Shown: positions 1 to 15,746, counted from the first letter of the stretch. The stretch is 64,000 bases of DNA from Antennarius striatus (GCF_040054535.1 NC_090794.1:1022501-1086500), one strand, 5' to 3'. Translations and numbers: made by a program. Notes: generated by a model not told the origin, from the sequence alone.

Positions 1-74
1 ATGAAGCCTCATGAAGCTCCGAACCACCGTGAACCAATTGTGATGAAAGGCTTCAATGCTTCATGAGGCTTCAT
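1..74. repeat. Terminal inverted-repeat hairpin, probably the end of a DNA transposon or MITE
   Basis: Bases 1-17 and 58-74 are perfect reverse complements, around a 40-base centre. The arms are built from short repeats of the kind gaagcctcatgaagc. Such sub-repeated ends resemble hAT-like non-autonomous elements of fish. The element may continue left of the window, so its family is a guess. Confidence 0.4.
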
Positions 75-80
75 CTGACC

Positions 81-295
81 ATCACTAGAAATGCGCAGAA
101 ATTCAGAAATTCGCAAATGAAATTCAGAATTTCGCAACAGAAATGCCCAGAAATGACTTTTGTTTGGTTTTTGTTTGAGCTGATTTGACTGAATGGACCT
201 TAACTAATCAATACTGATCAGCTACAGCTGGTAATGCTGCAAAGCAACAGCGCCTCTTAGTGGAAGGGCTGAAAGAGGAGGAATGAGTTTCTCTG
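81..295 (+). repeat. Diverged copy of the composite repeat, lacking the tRNA-like block
   Basis: Bases 81-175 resemble the aaattcagaaattcgcaaat-type short repeats at about 5505-5680. Bases 178-295 resemble 6187-6300, including the gatcagctacagctgg and caacagcgcc stretches. The roughly 500 bases that separate these two parts in the later copies, with two and a half tRNA-like modules, are absent. Confidence 0.6.
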
Positions 296-299
296 ACCA

Positions 300-2525
300 A
301 CCTAGGGATTGGAACGCAAAGAAAAAAACCACAAAAACTGTGCAAATAATTTAGTCTCACTTCCACATTTAACGTGTCAGAAAACACAGGTGGGCCGAGC
401 CAGACAGCGAGGTAGTTTAATTCGATGGTATGATTGGTTCCTATTTTTGTTTCCATTGCCGCCAATTTTTTTGTCACCCGTGATGAAGCTGCAGTTACAC
501 TAGAACACCAATAGAGGGCACTGCAAAGCTATAAATGGTGTTTGCAAACCTATATCTGACGTTTCGTCCAGGAGGTGACACAAAAAACAGGAACTGAGCC
601 TCTGTTCAGGCCCTAAGAGGGCGTGGTCTATGGAGGCGTGGCCATCGTACGCCACTAAGCGCAAAAGAGATGGTCTGGTCTGTGCAGAGTTTCCGGTTTA
701 TGTCGCCAGGTGGTCCCAGTTTGACCACCCTAAGGTCAACCTAAGCCCCGCCCATCCTGGATGTTTCATTTTGACTTTTGCAAAATTAGTCAAAAAAATC
801 GTAAAGCCAGCATTTAACGATCGAGTGCTAATCCGTCACGTCACTAACGTGATGGAAAAACTGCAGAAAGGTCAGCCGGGATAAAGTGTTCAGTTCCAGT
901 CGGGACCCCCCCTCAGTGGGGGGTGATGGATGGTAGTAGGGTTGGGGGGGGCTGAGGTGAGGGTCCCTGCTGAGAAGCCCCCCCAGGTGAAAGGTGTCCT
1001 CCTGGAAATGAACGGCCCGTCAACACCTTCGCTTCTAATGGCGAAGAGAAAGGTCGACCCGTCAGCTGCCCGCGGGCGACGACGGCCGATGAACGTTAAT
1101 GAGTTAAAAACAGGAGAGTCAGCAGTTTAATGCAGTCCAGAGGCTCCGAGGACATCAATCCAATCGGGTCGGATCACAACGAAACGTCCCCATGGCTCTC
1201 GGGTGACTTTCAGCGTTAGCGTTCCCCCCCTGGGGAGGAGAATCATTCTCCAGAGGAGGTGGAGGCGGAGCCTATACCTACAACTTTACAACTCACTCAA
1301 CACGAATGGTAAATGAGAGTGTTTGAATTCTGGGTGGTTAGCTTAGCTTAGCATAAGCAGCAAAACCGCTGCAGTCTGTGACTTACTTTTAGCACGATAG
1401 CTTTTCAAGCTAAAACTAGCATCCGTAGAATGGGAGTGATTTTTCTTTTAATATATATAATAAAGGTTCTTCTTCTTCTCCTCATTATCATCATCAGCTG
1501 AATGTCACCGTAGCAACCGCCTCTCCTCCCTCATCACCTCCTTCACCCCGACTCTGACGACATTCAGCATCACGGCATCGGAACTTCAAACGCTGCGCCG
1601 CCGCGGGGCGCCCAGCCGTCACCGCATTTTTAATCAGGCGGGCATGGGTCCCCCCCCCGCTGAGGCGCTGGGGTTCACCGGAGTTCAACGCCGGCTCCGC
1701 CTTTGATGTTTCCTCACCGCTGACAGAGCTTCCCGTTTCTCACGTGCGCCGTCTCCTCGGCAACGAGGGTTAAAGTTTGCACGTCGTTAGCGCTTTCTGA
1801 GTCACCTGGAACATAAAAAAGGGGAGGAGCCTGGATCTCCATCTATTCTATATTAAAGGCAGGGAAAACACCGTGGCTCCGCCCCTTTAGATTTCATTTG
1901 CTACGACAATCCATCTTCAAAAATCTGTCGTTAATTTCGGAGAAATCGGACGGAGGGAACGAAACCTCGAGTCCTGAAATTTGATCACGATTGTTCGTAA
2001 CGTCGCAAAGTCAAAATCGTGATTTGCGACGTTTAGCCCAACGTTCAAGCCACCGTTTGACTATCAAGTCAAATTTCTGAGAGGTGAACTCGGAGCCGTT
2101 TGATTGGCTCCATCACATCAAAGGGAGGACGGCGTTTCTGAGCGTTTTGGAGCGGAGTCACATTTAATAAGAGGTTGTCTTCTGCGTTTGCGGTTTAATG
2201 AGCTCCTCCAGGGCGCCGCCGCCATGAATAATGGATACTTTATTCTATTTCAGAGCCGACAGAACGGCTTCTGTCTTCTGGATGCAGCTCCGCGGCGACG
2301 TGATGGACTGGATGGAAATGAAAAAAGCCCGAGGCGAGACTTCAGGACGCCGCCGCCACCGCCGCCACGTCGACACAACGGAGATTACAGGGACTTTCAC
2401 GCCGGACGCCTCAGCAGAAGAAGAGACCAACGGCGGCGAGGAACTTCATGTGTGATCAGTCAGACGACCTGATGTCAGACCGGAGAGACGACAATTCATC
2501 CTGATGAGAAGAAGGGAAGACGAAC
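300..2525. other. Gene-free interval
   Basis: Open frames here are short and none resembles a known protein. A GC-rich stretch at about 2170-2460 has a Kozak-like gccgccgccatg and a 74-122 codon frame rich in Arg and Pro. It could be a CpG-rich regulatory segment or untranslated exon. No splice-consistent gene was found. Confidence 0.4.
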
Positions 2526-2529
2526 CAGA

Positions 2530-3705
2530 AAGAACGTTGAGAATCAGCAGCGAATCGGACGAGTCGAGAGTTGAGAGTCAAACCGGATTTAAAGTTCTAG
2601 TTTTTACACCGAAAATAGACAGAAGACCTGATTTACAGGTAAATTATAAAGACTGACAAAGTAAAAAGAAAGTTCCACGTACCTGTTGTGTTCTTTGTTC
2701 CCTCGTAGTCCAACGTGTTGAAATTGGTGGAAATTCAGAAATTGGCAGATGAAATTCAGGAAGTGAAATTCGCAGATGAAATTGGTGGAAATTCAGAAAT
2801 TCGGAAATGAAATTCGGAAATACGCAACGGAAATGCCCGGAAATCGCTTTTGTTTGGTTTTTGAAGCTTCTTTGTTTTTGTTTGACCCCGCCCACACACG
2901 CATTTCGGTGTCCTACCTGTCGCCCAGGGTAGGGTTCGATCCAACGTCTCCTGGCATGGCGTCCGCCGTCTTTATCCACCGAGCCATCTTCAGCGCTGAG
3001 GAGCCATGAAGACCAGAGGGAGGAAGAGCTGTCTGAAGGAAGAGCCTGCAGGAAGTGGTTTTCACCTGTCTGGTGTTTGAGGAGGTGTGACGATCCAGCA
3101 TGAACCGTAGCTCAGCTGGTAGCAACGTTAGTCTGGAGATCAGAAGGTTGTTGGATCGAATCCCTTCAGGTCCTTTTTGAAGCCGTCTCTGAATCTGACT
3201 GATTTCCACCTGTGAATGAATGAACGATGACGTCACAACATCAGGAATGTTTTTAGAGCTGCGTCTGAACCTTTTCCTCTGGTGGGCGGTCCCATCCCAG
3301 AATGCACTCTGGTGATGATGGATGGCAAGAAAAAGTCATGTAAATGTCTAAACACACATTTTCCCATCACTGTTTCTGATTTGACTGAGTGGATCTCTAC
3401 TAATCAATACTGATCAGCTCCAGCTGGTGATGTTGCTAAGCAACAGCGCCCCTCAATGGAAGGGCTGACAGTAGAGGAGCTGCTGGAATGAGTTTTGCCG
3501 CCTCTTGATGAAAGTGTTCAGTCTGAGTAGCTCAGTGGGTAAAGAGGCTGGTTCCCATTGGTTCTTTATGGTTCAGGAGGTCGTGGGTTCGATCCTCACA
3601 CCCGTCTGAGGTTTTCTGGACTCATCTTTTTGAGCTCTGGCTCTCAGGTGTTTACTGACTGGTGATCATTAGAATTAACACAGCTGGTTACTACATCAAA
3701 TCAAA
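2530..3705 (+). repeat. Composite repeat, copy 1, with three tRNA-like modules
   Basis: The unit starts near agaacgttgagaatcagcag and ends at a (GATA)n tract. It holds three tRNA-like segments. Module a (minus strand, about 2921-2992) has a degenerate A box and a B box like ggatcgaaccc. Module b (plus, about 3104-3172) has an exact A box, tagctcagctgg, and a B box like ggatcgaatcc. Module c (plus, about 3521-3610) has an exact A box, tagctcagtggg, and ggttcgatcc. Short iterated aaattggtgg/aaattcag motifs precede module a. Copies lie at 5299-6517, 7371-8545 and, inverted, 8706-9788. Open frames of 60-136 codons across it recur in every copy and look incidental. Confidence 0.8.
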
Positions 3706-3710
3706 GTGTA

Positions 3711-3874
<164 letters not shown>

Positions 3875-3889
3875 CTTTATTAATCCCAG

Positions 3890-4812
3890 ATGGGTGTCTG
3901 TCTTGACCAGTTGGGGTTACCGTTCTCCACAATCATGCTTTTTACTTTTGTCATTAGTTTCTTCAATCTAAAAGCTCTTTGCTCATAAAAACCTGTTGGT
4001 CACTTCCTTCTGAATTTTTTTAAATCAAAACGGACGCTGTCTAGAAACACGTTGACGTCAGGAAAGAAATGTTCTACTTTGGTTCTTCAACCTTTTGTGT
4101 TTTGCAGCAATTATTTTATCTTTATCAAATCATACGTTCCTATTTTGGCTTCTATCAAACTGTTGTCATTCTGGTCCTCAGAGCTACATGTATCAGGACG
4201 TGTCTCAGGTGTTTCTTTAGACATTTTCTTTGCTTTATTCATTCCTGTGTGTTTTTTTCTTTTCACACCTGTTTAATAATACTTCATCCATCACAGTCTC
4301 ATCCTCTTCCTCCTCCTCCAGCTAAGACTCTACCATCCTGGTGGTGTTCTCTCTGGCCCCATCAGCCTCCACCAAATCTGTCCATCCTTTGTACTGTTGT
4401 CCGTGTCCTGCGTGTTGATCTGTGGCTCTGGGTTGGTGGCTGGTGACTGTTTAACCTTTGTGCTTTCACCTGTGACCTCTGGGTTGATGGCCGCCGATTC
4501 AGCGGGGAATGGAGTTGGAAACCCACAAGGAGCCCGGGCCGCAGCAGAAGAACAGAATGAATACACACACAAAGATAACACAGTCCTCTCACAAACTCCA
4601 GAAACGTAACCATGGTTACATTATGGTTCACCAACGTGTGAACAAATATATAAACAAGAAACAAACAGGGTGAATCGATGTGAGAAGACACTACACACTC
4701 CTTCCTCCTCTCAGATCAAAGCAGAGACAAGGAGAAAGAGAGAGAGGCATGATGGGAAATGGGGTGACCTCATGGACGTCTACTACGACTGTACACATAG
4801 CAGGTAACTCTA
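3890..4812. other. Segment present only between repeat copies 1 and 2
   Basis: This stretch of about 900 bases separates the GATA tract from the tagttagctatatgatg sequence. In the next repeat interval (6518-6630) the two are directly joined. It is either a minus-strand retroposon insertion in copy 1 or a deletion in copy 2. No coding sequence was recognised. Confidence 0.5.
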
Positions 4813-4875
4813 CCATCTAGTTAGCTATATGATGAAAACTATCACAGCTGATTGGATGAACGCAGGATGGTGACG

Positions 4876-5029
4876 AAGGAAGGAAGGAAACAAGGAAGGA
4901 AGGAAGGAAGGAAGGAAGGAAGGAAGGAAGAGGGGAAGGAAGGAAGGAAGGAAGGAAGGAAGGAAGGAAGGAAGGAAGGAAGGAAGGAAGGAAGGAAGGA
5001 AGGAAGGAAGGAAGGAAGGAAGGAAGGAA
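4876..5029. repeat. (GGAA)n microsatellite, first copy
   Basis: An almost pure aagg/ggaa tract follows the sequence gcaggatggtgacg. The same flanks surround the longer tract at 6672-7100, so this lies inside the tandemly duplicated segment. Confidence 0.9.
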
Positions 5030-5298
5030 GGGAGGACCCCAGACCCCTGCTGATGGACCGATGAGGAATGACCCTGGAGGCAGTAGAGGAGCAGGTCCAC
5101 AGCCGATGGACAGATGGGGGCTGGACCTGAGAAAACCTGTGAGGACATAGAGCACAGAGACTCCAGGGAAGAAGACCAGTCAGTCAAAGGATTCAATCGG
5201 GTATCATCAGCATAACAATGACGGCAAAGTGTTTCCTGATGACCTCAAGGAAGCAGGTCTGAGATGAACAGTATTGGTCTAGAACCCAGCCTTGAGGA

Positions 5299-6517
5299 AG
5301 AACGTTGAGAATCAGCAGCGAACGGCTCCGAATCGGACGAGTCGAGAGTTGAGAGTCAAACCGGATTTAAAGTTCTAGTTTTTACACCGAAAATAGACAG
5401 AAGACCTGATTTACAGGTAAATTATAAAGACTCACAAAGTAAAAAGAAAGTTCCACGTACCTGTTGTGTTCTTTGTTCCCTCGTAGTCCAATGTGTTGAA
5501 ATTGGTGGAAATTCAGAAATTCGCAGATGAAATTGGTGGAAATTCAGAAATCGGCAGATGAAATTCAGGAAGTGAAATTCGCAGATGAAATTGATGGAAA
5601 TTCAGAAATTCGGAAATGAAATTCGGAAATACGCAACGGAAATGCCCGGAAATCGCTTTTGTTTGGTTTTTGAAGCTTCTTTGTTTTTGTTTGACCCCGC
5701 CCACACACGCATTTCGGTGTCCTACCTGTTGCCCAGGGTAGGATTGGATCCAACGTCTCCTGGCATGGCGTCCGCCGTCTTTATCCACCGAGCCATCTTC
5801 AGCGCTGAGGAGCCATGAAGACCAGAGGGAGGAAGAGCTGTCTGAAGGAAGAGCCTGCAGGAAGTGGTTTTCACCTGTCTGGTGTTTGAGGAGGTGTGAC
5901 GATCCAGCATGAACCGTAGCTCAGCTGGTAGCAACGTTAGTCTGGAGATCAGAAGGTTGTTGGATCGAATCCCTTCAGGTCCTTTTTGAAGCCGTCTCTG
6001 AATCTGACTGATTTCCACCTGTGAATGAATGAACGATGACGTCACAACATCAGGAATGTTTTTAGAGCTGCGTCTGAACCTTTTCCTCTGGTGGGCGGTC
6101 CCATCCCAGAATGCACTCTGGTGATGATGGATGGCAAGAAAAAGTCATGTAAATGTCTGAACACACATTTTCCCATCACTGTTTCTGATTTGACTGAGTG
6201 GACCTTTACTAATCAATACTGATCAGCTCCAGCTGGTGATGTTGCTAAGCAACAGCGCCCCCTAGTGGAAGGGCTGACAGTAGAGGAGCTGCTGGAATGA
6301 GTTTTGCCGCCTCTTGATGAAAGTGTTCAGTCTGAGTAGCTCAGTGGGTAAAGAGGCTGGTTCCCATTGGTTCTTTATGGTTCAGGAGGTCGTGGGTTCG
6401 ATCCTCACACCCGTCTGAGGTTTTCTGGACTCATCTTTTTGAGCTCTGGCTCTCAGGTGTTTACTGACTAGTGATCATTAGAATTAACACAGCTGGTTAC
6501 TACATCAAATCTAAGTT
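5299..6517 (+). repeat. Composite repeat, copy 2, with three tRNA-like modules
   Basis: Near-identical to copy 1 over its full length. Module a lies at about 5730-5800 (minus), module b at about 5913-5981 (plus) and module c at about 6330-6420 (plus). The iterated aaattggtgg motifs at its left side differ in number from copy 1. It ends in a shorter GATA tract at 6518-6613. Confidence 0.85.

Positions 6518-6613
<96 letters not shown>
6518..6613. repeat. (GATA)n microsatellite, second copy
   Basis: About 24 GATA units join directly to tagttagctatatgatg, without the 900-base segment seen after the first GATA tract. Confidence 0.9.
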
Positions 6614-6614
<1 letters not shown>

Positions 6615-6671
6615 TAGTTAGCTATATGATGAAAACTATCACAGCTGATTGGATGAACGCAGGATGGTGAC

Positions 6672-7100
6672 GAAGGAAGGAAGGAAGGAAGGAAGTAAGG
6701 AAAGAAGGAAGGAAGGAAGGAAGGAAAGAAGAAAGGAAGGAAGGAAGGAAGGAATGAAGTAAGGAAGGAAGTAAGGAAGGAAGGAAGGAAGGAAAGAAGA
6801 AAGGAAGGAAGGAAGGAAGTAAGGAAAGAAGAAAGGAAGGAAGTAAGTAAGTAAGGAAGGAAGGAAGGAAGTAAGGAAAGAAGAAAGGAAAGAAGGAAGG
6901 AAGGAAGGAAGGAAAGAAGAAAGGAAGGAAGGAAGGAAGGAAGTAAGGAAAGAAGAAAGGAAGGAAGTAAGGAAGGAAGTAAGGAAGGAAGGAAGTAAGG
7001 AAAGAAGTAAGGAAGGAAGGAAGGAAGGAAGGAAGGAAGGAAGGAAGGAAGGAAGGAAGGAAGGAAGGAAGGAAGGAAGGAAGGAAGGAAGGAAGGAAGG
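6672..7100. repeat. (GGAA)n microsatellite, second and longer copy
   Basis: About 430 bases of ggaa units with many interrupting gtaa and agaa variants in the left two thirds and a purer right third. Frames of Pro-Ser-Phe-Leu repeats read from it are artefacts of the tetranucleotide. Confidence 0.9.
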
Positions 7101-7370
7101 ACCCCAGACCCCTGCTGATGGACCGATGAGGAATGACCCTGGAGGCAGTAGAGGAGCAGGTCCACAGCCGATGGACAGATGGGGGCTGGACCTGAGAAAA
7201 CCTGTGAGGACATAGAGCACAGAGACTCCAGGGAAGAAGACCAGTCAGTCAAAGGATTCAATCGGGTATCATCAGCATAACAATGACGGCAAAGTGTTTC
7301 CTGATGACCTCAAGGAAGCAGGTCTGAGATGAACAGTATTGGTCTAGAACCCAGCCTTGAGGAAGAACGT

Positions 7371-8545
7371 TGAGAATCAGCAGCGAACGGCTCCGAATCG
7401 GACGAGTCGAGAGTTGAGAGTCAAACCGGATTTAAAGTTCTAGTTTTTACACCGAAAATAGACAGAAGACCTGATTTACAGGTAAATTATAAAGAGTCAC
7501 AAAGTAAAAAGAAAGTTCCACGTACCTGTTGTGTTCTTTGTTCCCTCGTAGTCCAACGTGTTGAAATTGGTGGAAATTCAGAAATTCGCAGATGAAATTG
7601 GTGGAAATTCAGAAATCGGCAGATGAAATTCGGAAATGAAATTCGGAAATACGCAACGGAAATGCCCGGAAATCGCTTTTGTTTGGTTTTTGAAGCTTCT
7701 TTGTTTTTGTTTGACCCCGCCCACACACGCATTTCGGTGTCCTACCTGTCGCCCAGGGTAGGATTGGATCCAACGTCTCCTGGCATGGCGTCCGCCGTCT
7801 TTATCCACCGAGCCATCTTCAGCGCTGAGGAGCCATGAAGACCAGAGGGAGGAAGAGCTGTCTGAAGGAAGAGCCTGCAGGAAGTGGTTTTCACCTGTCT
7901 GGTGTTTGAGGAGGTGTGACGATCCAGCATGAACCGTAGCTCAGCTGGTAGCAACGTTAGTCTGGAGATCAGAAGGTTGTTGGATCGAATCCCTTCAGGT
8001 CCTTTTTGAAGCCGTCTCTGAATCTGACTGATTTCCACCTGTGAATGAATGAACGATGACGTCACAACATCAGGAATGTTTTTAGAGCTGCGTCTGAACC
8101 TTTTCCTCTGGTGGGCGGTCCCATCCCAGAATGCAATCTGGTGATGATGCATGGCAAAAAAAAAGTCAGGTAAACACTAATTTTCTGATCATTGTTTCTG
8201 GTTGTATGAAAAGGACCTTTACTAATCAATACTGATCAATCAATCAATACAGCTCCAGCTGGTGATGTTGCTAAGCAACAGCGCCCCCTAGTGGAAGGGC
8301 TGACAGTAGAGGAGCTGCTGGAATGAGTTTTGCCGCCTCTTGATGAAAGTGTTCAGTCTGAGTAGCTCAGTGGGTAAAGAGGCTGGTTCCCATTGGTTCT
8401 TTATGGTTCAGGAGGTCGTGGGTTCGATCCTCACACCCGTCTGAGGTTTTCTGGACTCATCTTTTTGAGCTCTGGCTCTCAGGTGTTTACTGACTAGTGA
8501 TCATTAGAATTAACACAGCTGGTTACTACATCAAATCTAAGTTTA
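7371..8545 (+). repeat. Composite repeat, copy 3, left arm of a long inverted repeat
   Basis: Same organisation as copies 1 and 2, with module a near 7750-7825 (minus), module b near 7933-8001 and module c near 8355-8445. From about 7471 to 8545 it is mirrored by copy 4. Confidence 0.85.
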
Positions 8546-8705
8546 TATCCTGGTATATGTTAGTGTAGTGTGTGTCTATTGTTCTTTCCTGTCCTGTGTT
8601 GTCAATGTTATTATTTCCTCTTGGTGATTAATTTGTATTATTCATGCATGTCTGAGCACTAAATGTGTGTGATTTCCTCTGGGATTAATAAAGTATTTAT
8701 CTATC
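8546..8705 (+). repeat. Spacer of the inverted repeat, with a LINE/SINE-like 3' end
   Basis: This 160-base spacer separates the two arms. It ends in ctgggattaataaagtattt followed by atctatcta, a non-LTR retrotransposon-type 3' tail. It holds no open frame of interest. Confidence 0.6.
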
Positions 8706-9788
8706 TAAACTTAGATTTAATGTAGTAACCAGCTGTGTGATTCTAATGATCACTAGTCAGTAAACACCTGAGAGCCAGAGCTCAAAAAGATGAGTCCAGA
8801 AAACCTCAGACGGGTGTGAGGATCGAACCCACGACCTCCTGAACCATAAAGAACCAATGGGAACCAGCCTCTTTACCCACTGAGCTACTCAGACTGAACA
8901 CTTTCATCAAGAGGCGGCAAAACTCATTCCAGCAGCTCCTCTACTGTCAGCCCTTCCACTAGGGGGCGCTGTTGCTTAGCAACATCACCAGCTGGAGCTG
9001 ATCAGTATTGATTAGTAGAGATCCACTCAGTCAAATCAGAAACAGTGATGGGAAAATGTGTGTTTAGACATTTACATGACTTTTTCTTGCCATCCATCAT
9101 CACCAGAGTGCATTCTGGGATGGGACCGCCCACCAGAGGAAAAGGTTCAGACGCAGCTCTAAAAACATTCCTGATGTTGTGACGTCATCGTTCATTCATT
9201 CACAGGTGGAAATCAGTCAGATTCAGAGACGGCTTCAAAAAGGACCTGAAGGGATTCGATCCAACAACCTTCTGATCTCCAGACTAACGTTGCTACCAGC
9301 TGAGCTACGGTTCATGCTGGATCGTCACACCTCCTCAAACACCAGACAGGTGAAAACCACTTCCTGCAGGCTCTTCCTTCAGACAGCTCTTCCTCCCTCT
9401 GGTCTTCATGGCTCCTCAGCGCTGAAGATGGCTCGGTGGATAAAGACGGCGGACGCCATGCCAGGAGACGTTGGATCCAATCCTACCCTGGGCGACAGGT
9501 AGGACACCGAAATGCGTGTGTGGGCGGGGTCAAACAAAAACAAAGAAGCTTCAAAAACCAAACAAAAGCGATTTCCGGGCATTTCCGTTGCGTATTTCCG
9601 AATTTCATTTCCGAATTTCACTTCCTGAATTTCATCTGCGAATTTCTGAATTTCCACCAATTTCATCTGCGAATTTCTGAATTTCCACCAATTTCAACAC
9701 GTTGGACTACGAGGGAACAAAGAACACAACAGGTACGTGGAACTTTCTTTTTACTTTGTGACTCTTTATAATTTACATGTAAATCAGA
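8706..9788 (-). repeat. Composite repeat, copy 4, inverted
   Basis: Reverse complement of copy 3 from its GATA-side end inward to the gatttacaggtaaattat segment. Most stretches compared by eye are identical; small differences lie near 8090-8260 of copy 3. The three modules appear in the opposite order and orientation. Confidence 0.85.
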
Positions 9789-9789
9789 A

Positions 9790-12180
9790 AACAAACAAAC
9801 CAGAAGTTGCAGGTTTGGACAATCCATCCACGCCAACATTTCATGACCTTTGACATAAAGTTGTCTGATTTTCCTTTTTAACAACCAGAAGGATCATTTT
9901 TGTGGGGGTCGGATCAATATTCCAGCGATTGAGGCCGATGTGAAGACCAGATAATTATCCTCCCAGACCAGCTGTGATTGGTGGAGACAAACCAGCCAAT
10001 GAGAGACACATGCATCCAGTTGAACTCCGCCTTCAGCAGGACCAATCCACGGCGGCAGACATGCCCACGCCCAGGATGTCCCTGATTGGTCCTCTTTATT
10101 CTTTATTGTATTGTAAACAAGCTGTCATGTTTGATCTGAATTACATCCTGTTGTGGCCCCGCCCCCAAAAGATCGCTGCCCTAATCTGCATGATCATTAT
10201 ACTTTTTTTACTTTTCAAGTCAAAATGTTTTCATTTTTATCTGTTTTATTGCTTCTTTATTCACTCATTGATTTTTTTTATTGCTATGGATGTTTCATTT
10301 GACTGTTTATGCTTCCATCTAGCAGGAAGCGGCTCTGATCACATGACTTTCTTTTCCTCTCTGATTGGATTAATTCACACAAACTATAATAAAGCTCCCT
10401 GTTTAGATCAATAGATAAAAATTGTTGATGCTTTGTGTGTTTTCTCTTTAAAATCAGGTGTGCTCACCTGGTCCGTGACCACACCCCCTACCTTTAGAGA
10501 TGAGAAATGTCATTGGTTGTTGGATCTTGTGTCCTGAACTCACGGAAACCTTATTTTAGTTCTGATGGTTTGTTTAAGGAGGATCGATAAGAGCCGTTTG
10601 ATGAGGATACATTTCCAGCCGTCCGCTCCTGATGAGATGGCCCCGCCCCCTGGGAAGTTTCCTGCACTCTGGTTGGTCGGTTGTAGTTCAGCAGAACTCT
10701 TTTAAAACCTTGCAGTTCTTGAAGTGGATGAAGTTTTCTCCTCCTGTTGGAGGTTTGCCCTCCACCTGGCCTCCGTCACCACCCCACGCCAATGATTTAG
10801 CCGCTAATGCTAATGCTAACGGATTTTTTTCCGTTTTTGTTCCTGTTGGCTGATTTTTTCCCCCTCAGTCGCTCGGCGTATCCAGACGTTATTGAACGTG
10901 ACGGCAGCGGCGCCTCCGACTCCACCTGCGTTAGCATAGCGATAGCTTAGTGATAGCGTAGCGCTCCTGTCCCAGGCATCCATCCTCATCACCCCCATCA
11001 TTATTCTCCCAGCTGATCCCTTGCAGCCAGCCTGGGGGGGTTTAAGGCTGATTTTGTTGGTGTTATGCTGATGACGCCGCTATCTCTCAGGGGGATTCCA
11101 ACCGACACGCTTCCACCAAATACCCCCAGTGGGGGTCGTTTTAAATGTGATTCAGGCGTCTCGGGGGAAATAAGCGTGGGGGGCACCACTGCTGTTTGCC
11201 TGTCAGGCAAAGTAATATCCTCAGCCCGTTAGACAGGGCAATAATCTCCACAGGGCCAAGACGGGGGGTACCCCGGGACCCCCAGGACCCCCAGCGGCGT
11301 CCGGGGAGAACGAGGCGGGTTTCATGAGGCCGTTGTCATTCACTCAGTGGAGATGCTAATACAACGACGCTCACCCGGTACGACGATGGAGTCGATTAGC
11401 ATGCTAATTCATGCTAACCGATCCAGAGCAGCAGCTGAGGCTGATGGGATGTCGGGGGGGGGGGTTTCAAACGTTCACAAACTAAATAATTGAACACGAG
11501 CGGCGCCCTGGTGTCAGAGGGAGCAGCGAACGCACCACCACCCAATTTAAATATGCGTCTATGATGTCATCACAGTGACATCACACCCGTCTCAGTGGGC
11601 GGGCTCAATTAGGAAACATATTTAATGTATTTGCATTCTCCCAAACTCCTCCCACCTGAAGGCCACACCCACCTACGCACTTCATCAACAATTCTGATTT
11701 TTTTTTTTTCCGAATAACGGTCCCCACACTTTATTATTGGGTGCATATTTAATAAAGTTTATAAATATTCTATTTTTTAATTTAGTTCAGAAAAAAAATC
11801 TAAATTTACGAACACAATTTGGCGATGTTTACCATAGATCACCGATGCTCAATTAATGAATGACTGATAAAATAAAATCCACTTTTAAAGTCCAGTAGTT
11901 GTTGTGGACAGATGTTCATTTTTATTTTTCCCGTGTTTTTTGTTTTAAACTGACTTTTAATCAGAACATCATGACTCTAGACGACTAAACCAAGTTAATC
12001 CTGGAATCTGGAGGATTTTTTGCTGTTTAAACAAAAACCCCACTGGATTTTAAAAGCACCTCCCCCCTCTGTTCTCTCCCGGGTAAATGTTGGTCTCTGC
12101 TGCCCCCTGCTGTCTGATGGTCGTCACAGGTTTTCTAAACTGTTTTAAAACAAATAAACACGGAGAGAAAAAACTGTTGC
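9790..12180. other. Gene-free interval
   Basis: No splice-consistent coding sequence was found. The longest frame (9974-10414) is AT-rich and resembles nothing known. A stretch at about 11180-11265 (ctgtttgcctgtcaggcaaa and following bases) is balanced in composition and free of repeats, and could be a conserved regulatory element. An A/T-rich part lies at 11690-11880. Confidence 0.4.
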
Positions 12181-12183
12181 TAC

Positions 12184-12211
12184 TGTGTGTGTATGTGTGT
12201 GTATATGTGTG

Positions 12212-12245
<34 letters not shown>
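12184..12245. repeat. (TG)n microsatellite
   Basis: Interrupted then pure TG dinucleotides downstream of allc. Confidence 0.9.
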
Positions 12246-12246
<1 letters not shown>

Positions 12247-12379
12247 GGTTGATTAAATCTGACCTTGAAGGCGAGGACGAGGGAATGATAAGGAATGGAG
12301 GAGGAGATGAATAAAGGAAATCAATGACGATTTGACTTTTAGAAATCGCTCATTTCTGTAGAAGATGGCGTCATTGATG

Positions 12380-12382
<3 letters not shown>

Positions 12383-12440
<58 letters not shown>
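12383..12440. repeat. (CA)n microsatellite
   Basis: A pure CA tract of about 29 units just beyond the allc poly(A) signal. Confidence 0.9.
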
Positions 12441-12443
<3 letters not shown>

Positions 12444-12461
12444 GTGTAATCATAAAAATTG

Positions 12462-12467
12462 TTTATT
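12462..12467 (-). promoter_or_regulatory. Poly(A) signal of allc
   Basis: AATAAA on the minus strand, about 110 bases after the allc stop codon. Confidence 0.6.
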
Positions 12468-12577
12468 GAAATTTTAATTGATTAAAAATAATTTTGTAGA
12501 AAATTAAAATTGACGGATGATGTCATCGCTGTTGCACAGCATTTTGGGATGTCTGGTTTTCAGCGGCGTCTGAGGTT

Positions 12578-15746
<3,169 letters not shown>

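Noticed and set aside
2104-2472. Arg/Pro-rich 122-residue frame with a good Kozak context
   Set aside because: No family match, no neighbouring exons, and overlapping frames on both strands are equally open because of high GC.
3104-3610. True tRNA genes
   Set aside because: A and B boxes are visible, but the spacing, anticodon arm and acceptor stems do not form a normal cloverleaf, and the same modules recur in every copy of the repeat.
4817-7261. Pro-Ser-Phe-Leu repeat frames of 112-215 residues
   Set aside because: They are translations of the GGAA tetranucleotide tracts.
9974-10414. 146-residue open frame
   Set aside because: Phe/Ile-rich reading of AT-rich DNA with no family resemblance, splice support or neighbouring exons.
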